This document shows, one piece after another, positions 9,809 to 18,784 of a stretch of DNA of 64,000 bases (position 1 is its first letter; each line of letters starts with the position of its first letter). The DNA is from Aliishimia sp963721175 (GTDB taxonomy: Bacteria; Pseudomonadota; Alphaproteobacteria; Rhodobacterales; Rhodobacteraceae): contig CAVRIG010000014.1 in assembly GCA_963721175.1 (NCBI GenBank), positions 124,001-188,000 on the forward strand, given 5' to 3'. A program made the translations under genes and the position numbers. The notes beneath the pieces are model-generated. The model saw only the letters and a list, made by a program, of their open reading frames with translations. It searched no databases and was not told the DNA's origin.

Positions 9809-10810
9809 TTAGCGGGCCTGGCCTTCGAAGAGACCGGTGAGCAGCGAATTGTCGATCTCCTCGGCCGGGTCGAGCAACGTGTCGGCCGCGCCGTAGTCGA
9901 TGTTGAGCTGCATCACCTCGTCGAAGACGCCGTGCAGCTTGCCCGGCTCGCCCTCGGCCCCGAGGAATTCCACCGCCTCTTCGTAGGAGGTGTAGGCCAT
10001 CGACGTCTCGATGATCTCGGTCACGTCGGCGGCGGTGAGGCCGAAATAGGGTGCCGCATATTCCGCGAACTGCTCGGGGTTCTCGCGCTGGAAATCCACG
10101 GCGCGGTAGACGCAGCGCAGCAGGCTTTCGAACTTCGCCGGGTTTTCGGCCAGCGCCTCATCGCGGGCGGTGATGATGTCGACGATGATGTCGGGCTCGT
10201 CCCGCGACGACACGAGCACGCGCGGTTGCCGCTCCGTCAGGACGCCCGCGGCCTGCGACAGGAACGGCTCGTAGGTGCCCACGGCCGAGATGGAGGGGTC
10301 GGCGAAGACGGCGATAGTATCGGCGGTGGCGATTTCGCGCAGCTCCACGTCGTTGATCGAAAGCCCGGCCTTGGCCAGTTCCATCTGCAACAGCAGGCGC
10401 GCGGGGATGTTCGGCTCGATCGCGACGGTCTTGCCTTCGAGATCGGCCACGCTCTCGATGGTGCTGTCGACCAGCACGCCGTCGCCGCCCACGGATATGT
10501 CGATGGTGCCGATGATCGTGCCCGGCGTTTCCGGCACGCGGGGACGGCCCTGGTGTTCGCCAACGGTGCGCATGTCGGCGTCGATGTCGCCGCGCTCCAT
10601 CGCGGCCATCACGTTGGCGCGGTCATCCTCGAAGCGGAAATCGAGCGCCACGCCTTCGTCCTCGTAGCAGCCCAGATCCTGGGCCACGAGCGCGGGCGCA
10701 AAGCCCACCCATGTGGGCGCAAGGACGCGGATCGTGGTGTCCTGCGCGGCGGCCGGCAGGCAGGCCAGCGCGGCAAGCGCCGTTGCGGGCAGGAGAGTCC
10801 GGGAGGTCAT
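9809..10810 (-). CDS. ABC transporter substrate-binding protein, NMT1/THI5-like
   Basis: A 333-residue periplasmic binding protein with a Sec signal peptide (MTSRTLLPATALAALACLPAAAQ, cleavage after AAA). The fold is suggested by VLAPTWVGFAPALVAQDLG and EGKTVAIEPNIPARLL. Relatives bind sulfonates, nitrate or hydroxymethylpyrimidine-like compounds. It is the first gene of the operon and is divergent from a LysR gene 115 bases away, so expression is probably induced by its own substrate. The real ligand is unknown. Confidence 0.88.
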   Translation of the reverse strand: MTSRTLLPATALAALACLPAAAQDTTIRVLAPTWVGFAPALVAQDLGCYEDEGVALDFRFEDDRANVMAAMERGDIDADMRTVGEHQGRPRVPETPGTIIGTIDISVGGDGVLVDSTIESVADLEGKTVAIEPNIPARLLLQMELAKAGLSINDVELREIATADTIAVFADPSISAVGTYEPFLSQAAGVLTERQPRVLVSSRDEPDIIVDIITARDEALAENPAKFESLLRCVYRAVDFQRENPEQFAEYAAPYFGLTAADVTEIIETSMAYTSYEEAVEFLGAEGEPGKLHGVFDEVMQLNIDYGAADTLLDPAEEIDNSLLTGLFEGQAR

Positions 10811-10925
10811 CTGTCAGGCTCCTTCGATGCAATAAAGCTACTGCGACACCGTAATCTCCTTGCCAGGGCGGAATGAATCACGCAGTTTGCCGGCTTCACA
10901 TCGAGTTTCCTGAAAGTAAGACCGG
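10811..10925. promoter_or_regulatory. Divergent promoter region between LysR gene and importer operon
   Basis: The 115-base gap between the two divergent start codons must hold both promoters. It is less GC-rich than its flanks (for example GCAATAAAGCTACTG near 10828). LysR proteins usually bind a T-N11-A site in such gaps. Several loose matches exist, none convincing, so no operator is assigned. Confidence 0.4.
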
Positions 10926-11828
10926 ATGCGCCGCCTGTCGGATGTCGATCTCAGACTGATCCGGATCTTCTGCACGATCGTCGAGTGCAATGGCTTTCAT
11001 GGCGCGCAGATCGCACTCAACATGGCCCAATCCACTCTCAGCACGCATCTGGCCAGCCTCGAGGCCAAGCTCGGATCAAGGCTGTGTCTGCGTGGTCGCG
11101 CCGGATTCCGGCTGACGGCGGCCGGGGAGGACACCTACGCCGCCGCGCAGGCGCTGCTGAACGACGTGGAGCGGTTCGAGTCGACGATGGACCGGGTCCA
11201 CGGCCGGCAGACCGCGCGGCTGCGCATCGGGCTGATCGATTCGCTGACCACCTTCGAGGCGCTGGATCTGCCGGGCTGCGTGGCGCGCTTTGCCGCGGCT
11301 CATCCCGAGGCATTGCTCGAAGTGGATACGGACACGCCGGGCGGGCTTCAGAAGAGCCTTCTGAACGCGACCCGGGACGTGGTGATCGGGGCATCGCTCC
11401 AACCCTTGCCCGGGCTCGAATATGTGGAACTCGCGGCGGAACTGCATCATCTCTACTGCGGTCAGGCCCATCCCTGGTTTGCGCGCCCCGATTGCGATCT
11501 CGACCAGGCGGATTTCGTGAAGGCTGCCTTTTCGGTGCGCAACTACATGCATTTCGACGACACCTACCGGCTCGGCCGGGTGACCGCGCGCGCGACGGTG
11601 GGCAGCATGGAGGCACAGGAGATTCTCGTGTTGTCGGGTGCCTATCTCGGGTTCCTGCCGGCACATCGCGGCGCGGTGTGGCAGGCCGCGGGCCGGATGC
11701 GGGCGGTCAAGCCGAACGACTGGTCGTTCAACTCCCGTTTCTTCGCTGCATTCGATCCGCGCCGGGAGGGCGCGGCCCTGCGACGCGCTTTCGTGGCCCA
11801 GTTTGGAAGAGTGCCCGCCGTCGGATAG
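10926..11828 (+). CDS. LysR-family transcriptional regulator
   Basis: A 300-residue LysR regulator. The N-terminal winged helix-turn-helix reads LRLIRIFCTIVECNGFHGAQ followed by NMAQSTLSTHLASLE (recognition helix). The rest is the effector-binding domain. It is divergently transcribed from the NMT1-type importer and ureohydrolase operon and is the obvious candidate activator. The frame is intact. The effector is presumably the imported compound or a product. Confidence 0.9.
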   Translation: MRRLSDVDLRLIRIFCTIVECNGFHGAQIALNMAQSTLSTHLASLEAKLGSRLCLRGRAGFRLTAAGEDTYAAAQALLNDVERFESTMDRVHGRQTARLRIGLIDSLTTFEALDLPGCVARFAAAHPEALLEVDTDTPGGLQKSLLNATRDVVIGASLQPLPGLEYVELAAELHHLYCGQAHPWFARPDCDLDQADFVKAAFSVRNYMHFDDTYRLGRVTARATVGSMEAQEILVLSGAYLGFLPAHRGAVWQAAGRMRAVKPNDWSFNSRFFAAFDPRREGAALRRAFVAQFGRVPAVG

Positions 11829-12081
11829 ACTGGAACGTTCAAGCGGACTTCGCCTGGCGTTATCCGGTCGATACCGCCAGAAACGACGACGCGTTGCCGG
11901 AAGGTCTGGGCCGAAAAGAAGGTCTGGGCGCACTACCACCGAGATATCTGGACAAACTGCCAGTCTCGGAAGCATTGCACCGCCCTTGCGACCCGACCGG
12001 CCTGGGTGGCCTTGTCCTCGCGCAGTTCGAAGTGAACGTCGGCGAAAGGCACGACATGTTCGCCCTGCAGCGTCGGTGCCC

Positions 12082-12107
12082 TGATCCCGCCGGTCGACGC
12101 GGGATCA
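12082..12107 (-). terminator. Hairpin at the 3' end of the helical protein gene
   Basis: A 9-bp inverted repeat (TGATCCCGC / GCGGGATCA) with an 8-base loop. One arm includes the stop codon of the minus-strand gene ending at 12105. No T-run follows, so it may act as a weak or factor-assisted terminator. The rest of the gap back to the LysR stop (11829-12081) shows nothing clear. Confidence 0.35.
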
Positions 12108-13959
12108 CACGGACTGTACCGTACCGATCGCATCGCCCAGTTCCCCTCCGAGCACGACGCTCGCATTGACCGCAAAGGAGAGCACGCTCGTTGCTTCAGT
12201 CAGGCCCGCGCAGCCGACCGCGGCATTGGCGATCAGGAAAGTGAATTCGGTCAGCACCGGAATGATGGCCGTGGCGATGGCGGTTTTCGATCCGATCATG
12301 CTGCCGATCTGCGCCAACAGGCCCTTTGCCGTGGCAAAGATCGTGTTGAAACTCTTTCCACCTTCGCCGATGGCCATCTTTTCGTTGATCTTCATGATGT
12401 CCGCGATCAATTCCTCGACGGACTCTTCGAACGGCTTGAGGATCCGGTTCAGATCGACTTCATCGACGCCGGCTTTGCGCATCGCGTCACGGTCGGTTTC
12501 GATGGCGTCCAGCAAATTGTTGAGGTCGGAGGACAGATCTATCTGTCGTCTGGTGGTGATCGCCATGCGCCGTTCGATCAGGTCGAACTTGTCCTTGAGC
12601 CGCGGGTAGCTCTTGACCAGCGTCACGACGAACACGGAATTGACCACCGATCCCGCAATCTCCTTGCCGGAGACCTTTCCCTTCTTGTAGCTCTTGAGGA
12701 TGGAATTCGCGTCTTTCTCGAGGCTTTTCGTGAGCTTCCGGAGGCTCCGGGTTTCCTCAAAGAGCAGCTTGATACCCGACGCGCTGGCGCGGAGCAACGC
12801 GACGCTGGCCAAGCCGAGGCCGGCAGCGCCGAGCGCGGAGACACCCCCCGTGAAAGGCGTCGCGGCCAGAAGACCGGCCCCCAGCAGGATTGCCAGCGTT
12901 GCGGCGGTGACCCCGATGATCGCAGGGGCCGCATTCCGGGCGATACGCCGCTTGCGGTGATGCAGGTGCTTGTGGATCGATGCGGCGCGCTCGGCATGGG
13001 ATCGTGCAAGGTTTTCGACGAGTTGCCCCACATGGTCGGCAAGTTCGTTCAATTCAGGAGCGATCTTCACGCGGATGAACTCGCTCAACTTCAGTTCGGC
13101 CCATTCGCCGGTGATCTCGTCGTCTTCGAACCACGGCTCCTGATTGTCGCGCCCGGTGTTGATGACGTCCGTCAATTGGTTCTGGAACGCCTTGATTTCC
13201 GTTGCCATCACCTCGACCCGTTTCAGGGCTCGGGCGGCGCTCGTACTGGCTTCGTGCTGTATCTGCGCGGGCGTCATCAGGTCGCCCTCCTGCTCGAAAG
13301 CATCATGCAGCGCCTTGGGAATGGTCACCGATACGACGCAGGGCTTGATGTCCAGGAACCTGAACTCCTGCCCCAGTTCCTTGATCAGGTAGCGGCCGAA
13401 GTCCAACGACCAGAGCGTGACCGGGGCGTCGCTGCCGGTGTCGTCCTCTTCCAGCACGCCGGTATAGGCCAGCACCTCCGCTTTCAGCTCTTCGAAGCTC
13501 TCCTGCATTTCGTAGTACACGTCGGAGAGCGTTTCGATCGCACCGACAATGTCGTCTTCAGGAACGGCCCGAATTCGTCTTGTAGAAATAGATGAACCTG
13601 TCGTCGATCTTCTTGACCAACGCCTTGTCTTCTCCCGCATGCACCAGTTCGGGCTTCCACTCGTCGACCAGCTGCGCGAGCTTCGCGGCAAAGGCCTGAC
13701 GGTCCAGCAGCCGACTTTTCTTGCGCGCCTGGATTTCGGCCGAATAGTCCTGGCCGGCATCGTGATCGATCTCTTCGGCGATCGTGTCGCCGTCGAAAAC
13801 CTCGACGATTGCGGCACTGTAGCTGGCGCGCAACTTGTTCTTTTCCGTCTCGACGTATTTGGCATCAAGAAATTTGCCCCGCATCACGTAGCGTTCCAGA
13901 AAGGTGCGACCCTTTGCGTCGACCTTGCGGCCCCGATCGTCCATTTTCAGTTTGGCCAT
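12105..13959 (-). CDS. Orphan long helical protein with hydrophobic hairpin (one frame break)
   Basis: About 617 residues, no family recognised. The first part is charged and helical (MAKLKMDDRGRKVDAKGR). A long helical region follows, ending in a His/Arg-rich stretch (HKHLHHRKRRIAR). Next is a ~45-residue hydrophobic, Gly/Ala-rich hairpin (residues ~325-370, IIGVTAATLAILLGAG then GGVSALGAAGLGLAS). A second long charged helical region comes after it, then a hydrophobic C-terminal zone (IIPVLTEFTFLIANAAVG). No signal peptide. The frame changes near 13570; removing one G from TTCGGGCC joins KTNS to AVPEDD. The ATG at 13959 has a GAGGAACGG ribosome site. Long helices flanking a hydrophobic hairpin recall alpha-helical pore-forming proteins, but this is only a shape argument. 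Confidence 0.7.
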
Positions 13960-14213
13960 CGTCCGTTCCTCGCTGCAGCAATGCCAACCACATTACCGGT
14001 CGCCCGATGTTTGACAAAGTATTTCGGCGGGAACGGCTAACGCATGCCAGCGGTATGGAAACTCGAACCGATCCGACGGATGACGAGCCGGTTGCTGCAA
14101 AGCTCTTGAACGCGATCCCTTTGGACGGATCATGCCGCGTTGCGCAGCAGACGGAACCGTACGGGTCGCAGCACAACCGAGGTGTCTGCTGCGACCCGCC
14201 GATGTGGTCAGGA

Positions 14214-16557
14214 CTACCTGATCTCGACCACAACCTGCTGGATCGCTCCGGTGAAGCGGAACGGCGCTTCGTACTCATGAGTTACGGGCTGCCCGCTGTC
14301 CTCACCGATACCGAAGGTGTCGATACCGAAGCGGCCGGGTACGGTGGCGCCCATGGAGCCGGTTCGCGACCTCCTCACCGTCGACGAGCAGCCGCAGGTC
14401 GGCGCCCGCGCCGAACGTGCCTGCTTCGCCCAGGTAGTCGAACTCGACGGTGACGGTGCTTTCGCCCTCGGGCAACGGCTCCGTCCCGCGCAGAACGGTG
14501 TGCTCCTCGAAGAAGTTGTAGTCGAAGACCGGTACGCCTGCGTCGAGGTAGAGAACGATCCCTGCCGCGACGCCGCCGAAGCCCATGATCACGCCATCCG
14601 TCTCCGCGCCCTCGGTCGATACGTTCGCCGTCATGGTCCACGAGTTGTTCTTCATCGGCGGCGCGGCCGGCTCGGCGATGCGGATCGCGCCGGTATAGTA
14701 GGTGAAGGTCGTGGCGTTCTCGTTTGCGCCGGGAACGGGCGGCTTGGCAATGGCCAGGCGTGCCGGATCCACGGTCGTCGAGCGGCAGGATGTCGTACTG
14801 CTCCTTCGCCTCTTCGAATTTCGCCTTCAGCTCATCCAGCTTCTCCGGGTTTTCGGCGGCGAGATCGTTGGCTTCCGAGAAGTCCTCTTCGAGGTTGTAG
14901 AGTTCCCACTCGTCCTCGTCCCAGTTGCCGGGGGCGAAGTCCTGCCGCCAGGGGAAGGTGTGCTGGGCGTTGGCCTTCCAGCCGTCGGCGTACATCGAGC
15001 GGTTGGAGAAGACCTCGAAATACTGCTCGTGACCGCCCGTCGAAGTCGGGATCGTCGAAGCTTGCAAGGAAGCACTCGCCCTCCAGCGGCTTCTGCTCGA
15101 CGCCGTTGACGGAGCTCGGGCATCGGGATGTTCGCGGCCTCGAGGATCGTCGGCACCACGTCGACCAGATGCAGGAACGGGGTGCGCGGCGCGGCGTCGT
15201 GCTCGATCCGCGCGGGCCAGCTGATGACCATCGGGTTGCGCGTGCCGCCGAGATGCGAGGCGACCTGCTTGACCCACTGGAACGGCGTGTTCCCGGCCCA
15301 GGCCCAGCCGACCGGATAATGCGGTTCGGATTCCGGCCCGCCGAGCATCTCGAGGTTCTCGACGATCTCGTCGAGGTCGTGGGGATGCCGTTCAGCGCCT
15401 TGATCTCGTTCAGCGTGCCGTCCATGCCGCCCTCGGACGAGGCGCCATTGTCGCCGACGATGTAGATGACCATCGTGTTCTCGGCGTCGGGCAGGTCCTT
15501 CACGGCGTCGAGCAGACGGCCGATCTCATGGTCGGTGAAGGCGAAGAAGCCGGCAAAGTTCTCCATCAGCGCGGTGTAGACTTCCTTCTGTTCGTCGCTG
15601 AGCTCGTCCCACGGCTGAACCCAGTCCGGGCGCGGCGTCAGTTCGGTGTCGGCGGGGATGATCCCCATCTCCTTTTGTTGCTCGAAGACCTGCTCGCGGT
15701 ACGCCTCCCAGCCCATGTCGAACGCGCCGTCGAACTGGTCGCGCCATTCGGCGGTGACGTGGTGCGGGGCATGCATGGCGCCCGGGGCGAAATACATGAA
15801 GAATGGCTTGTCGGGTGCCACCGACTTGGAGAACTTCATCCGCGCGATCGCCCGGTCGGTCATGTCGGTCATGAAATGATAGCCCTCTTCGGGCGTCGTC
15901 TCCGGCTCGACCGGCACGGTGTTCTCGAAGATCACCGGATAGTACTGGTGGGTCTCGCCGGCGTTGAACCCGTAGAAATAGTCGAAGCCCATGCCCGTCG
16001 GCCAGCGGTCAAACGGCCCCGCGACGGTGGTCTCCCAGTCGGGCGTGTTGTGGTTCTTGCCGAACCACCAGGTGGTGTAGCCGTTGCCCTTGAGGATCTC
16101 GCCGATGGTCGCGGTCTCGGGCGGCATCAGGGTCGAGTAGCTCGGGAAGCCCGTCGCCCACTCCATCAGGAAGCCGTTGCCGCTGGAATGGTGGTTGCGC
16201 CCGGTCAGCAAGTGCTGCGCGCGAGGGGCCGCAGATCGCGGTCGTATGAAAGCGGGTGAACCGCAGGCCCTCTTCCGCCAGCGCGTCGAGTTCCGGCGTC
16301 GGGATCAGGCCGCCGAAGGTCGAGGTCTGGCCAAAGCCCACGTCGTCCAGCAGGATGACGATGATGTTGGGCGCCCCCTCCGGCGCGGCCACCGGCTCCT
16401 GCCAGTCGGGTTCGGACTCCTGGTAGGTCTCGCCGATCGTCCCCTCGAACGGGGCAAGCGGGATCGGCAAGGTGGTTCGATCGGGCCACTGCTGAGCATG
16501 TGCCTGCGCGCAGAGCGCAACCACCGCCAGCGCGGACAAAACTGATCTGAAATACAT
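14214..16557 (-). CDS. Secreted arylsulfatase (sulfatase family, frame-broken)
   Basis: A sulfate-ester hydrolase of about 780 residues. A Sec signal peptide (MYFRSVLSALAVVALCAQAHA) is followed by NIIVILLDDVGFG (metal-binding Asp pair) and the active-site motif ICGPSR, whose Cys must become formylglycine, then the TGRNH block. GDNGASSEGG holds further metal ligands. A C-terminal beta-rich domain (about 620-780) follows, usual in the large marine type. Frame changes occur near 16222, 15385, 15118, 15045, 14775 and 14355; the joined protein is complete and ends VVVEIR at 14214. The start has a strong GGGAGG site. The substrate could be an aryl or carbohydrate sulfate. Confidence 0.85.
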
Positions 16558-16750
16558 GTAAACCTCCCTGTTGATTTCTGTGTTTACGGACGATTGACCG
16601 TCCATTTGAGCATTTTGTCTTTTCGTGGTGCGCTGCGTGCCGGTCCTCATTCGAGATCCTGCACGATGCGGAAACCGATGTGGTTGCTGCCCCAGAACGT
16701 CGATGATCAGGGCGCGCATATCGGGGGCTCCCATAAGCGCTTTGATCCTT

Positions 16751-16765
16751 CATGTCAGTGACATG
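16751..16765. promoter_or_regulatory. Palindromic operator-like site upstream of the arylsulfatase
   Basis: CATGTCA-G-TGACATG, a perfect 7-1-7 inverted repeat about 195 bases before the sulfatase start codon. This size and symmetry suit a dimeric regulator. The surrounding gap (16558-16990) contains the sulfatase ribosome site at its left end and otherwise no recognisable gene. Confidence 0.4.
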
Positions 16766-16990
16766 CAGTGCGCCTCGAAAGTTAGAGGGATTGAGTGATT
16801 TGAATTGACCGGACCTGACGATTTGAGGAAGAAATACCCTGACCAGGCGCCGTGGCACCGGGTGCAAGCGCCGACCGTCGCCCCGTATCATGCGGACATA
16901 AACTTGCATGCTCGACTTCGCGGCCACAACTACGTGAAACCTGAATTGCATGCGGGAACGCTACACGCACGCATGCGGTACGGCGCCCGG

Positions 16991-18550
16991 TCAGAGAAGC
17001 CCTCCGAACGGGACGATGGCATAAACGTTGCTCTTGAACGCACGCCATCCGGAGTCGGTCGGCTCGGCATCATAACGCAACACCGTTCCGTCCTCACGGA
17101 GTGAGTACCAATCGATGTCACCGCGCGCGTCAAGTTCCAGCCGGAACGCGTTGCGCGGCAGGTTGGCCTCGAACTGCCGAACGGTCGCCGCCGCGAGCGA
17201 TGGCGAGTCGACCAGCACACCCATCTCGTTGTTGATCCAGGTCGACCGCGGATCCCAATTGAAAGAGCCCACGAAGAGATAGCGACGGTCGATGGCAAAG
17301 GCCTTGGCGTGCAGGGAGGACTGGGATTGTCCGAGGCCGATCTCCTGTCGGTCGGTCCGCACCTTGTCCTCGCGCAATTCCCACAGTTCGACGCCCGCCT
17401 CCAGCATCTCCTTTCGCGACCGCGAATAGTGGCCGTGCACCGGCAGGACATCCGTCGAGTCCAGGGAATTGGTCAGAATGACGACGCGCACGTCCTTCTC
17501 GCGCAGGCCGGACAGCAGCGACACACCGGCCTGCCGCGGCACGAAATAGGCGGAGGCGACGAAGAGGTCGGACGAGGCATTCAACAGGTAGGGAAGCATC
17601 TGCGACCGCACGAACTGGCTTGAATCATCCAGCCCGGCAGCCTTCTCGGGCGGGTCGGCCACCAGTCGTGCCGGAACCCAGTCGAGCGCCAATCCGCCGC
17701 GTTCGATCTTCCTGCGCACTTCATGATCCAGGGCGTTGCCGAAGGATGTCTGCCGGGCAGCCTCGGCCAGGGCCGAAAGACGATTGCGCGCCTCCGGCAG
17801 CGACAATGTCTGCCGGCGCTCGGCGATCACGACCGGAGCGGGTACCGCGAAGCGGCTGTTCCAGTAAGTATCGAACACACGCGAGACCTCCTTGGCGACC
17901 GGCCCGGCGCCCATCAGGTCCAGATCGTCGTAATTGCTGTCCTCGCGCGCCGAGAAGTACTCCGCGCCGATGTTGCGGCCCCCGATGAGGGTCACGACAT
18001 CGTCGGCGGTGATCGACTTGTTGTGCATCCGGCGATTTACGCGCTGGAACTCGAAGACCGACGCAATATTGCTGCCGACACCACGGCGAAACGGGTTGAA
18101 GAGCCGTATCTCCATGTTCGGATGCTGATCCAGGGCCGCCGTCATCGCGTCGTAGTTCGCGGTGTCGATGTCGTCGACCAGCAATCTCACCCGAACGCCA
18201 CGGTCCGCCGCCATGAGCATGTGCCAGGCGAAGAGATGCCCGGCCGGATCGTCGTGCAGCAGGTAGTACTGCGCATCGATACTGCGCTCGGCACGGTCCA
18301 TCATCGCCAGTCTCACGGCCAGCGCCTCCGGCCCGTCCCGCACAAGTTTCACGCCTGAACGGCCATCTCCCGGATTGCCGAGCCCGGCCACACGGCGCGC
18401 GAGAAACGTCGCGCCCGTGTCGGCACGCACCTCGGTGACAGTCTTGGTGTAGGTCTTCGGCCCCAGAGAACAGGCGGCGAGGGCAAGACACGCGAGGACC
18501 AGGCAAACCCGGTGCGCAATGGCCTGAAGCGCGTCACGCACCGGGTGCAT
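16991..18550 (-). CDS. Phospholipase D-family lipoprotein (cardiolipin-synthase-like)
   Basis: About 519 residues with two HxKx4D motifs: MHNKSITAD in the first half and LHAKAFAID in the second, each followed by the usual GGRN or GSFNWDPRS strand. This two-HKD layout is that of cardiolipin synthases and related phosphatidyltransferases. The N-terminus has a lipobox (LALAACS), so the protein is probably a lipoprotein facing the periplasm. Start choice: MHPVRDAL at 18550 (or ATG at 18556); the frame stays open to 18784 but that part lacks a coding look. It lies downstream of the MscS gene and may be co-transcribed. Confidence 0.85.
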   Translation of the reverse strand: MHPVRDALQAIAHRVCLVLACLALAACSLGPKTYTKTVTEVRADTGATFLARRVAGLGNPGDGRSGVKLVRDGPEALAVRLAMMDRAERSIDAQYYLLHDDPAGHLFAWHMLMAADRGVRVRLLVDDIDTANYDAMTAALDQHPNMEIRLFNPFRRGVGSNIASVFEFQRVNRRMHNKSITADDVVTLIGGRNIGAEYFSAREDSNYDDLDLMGAGPVAKEVSRVFDTYWNSRFAVPAPVVIAERRQTLSLPEARNRLSALAEAARQTSFGNALDHEVRRKIERGGLALDWVPARLVADPPEKAAGLDDSSQFVRSQMLPYLLNASSDLFVASAYFVPRQAGVSLLSGLREKDVRVVILTNSLDSTDVLPVHGHYSRSRKEMLEAGVELWELREDKVRTDRQEIGLGQSQSSLHAKAFAIDRRYLFVGSFNWDPRSTWINNEMGVLVDSPSLAAATVRQFEANLPRNAFRLELDARGDIDWYSLREDGTVLRYDAEPTDSGWRAFKSNVYAIVPFGGLL

Positions 18551-18784
18551 CCGCATCTGTCGCCTGAAACCGATCAGCGGATCACGAAACTCCGTGCCGA
18601 CACTCGCACGGGATCGCGAGGAATGCTGGGTGGACGCGTCGATCTGCGGGGTATGTGCACAGCCGATGCAATTTCTCGGCGATTGGAACTCGTTGAGATC
18701 GTTCATCTGTCGAAGCTGGCGTCCTTTGTTCAGAAATATGACAGGCCACGTGAAACTGCGCGAAATGCCGGTTTGAGCGGACAT

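Noticed and set aside
12105..13959. Toxin-immunity pair for the helical protein
   Set aside because: No small adjacent membrane gene is present on either side; neighbours are a LysR gene and an arylsulfatase.
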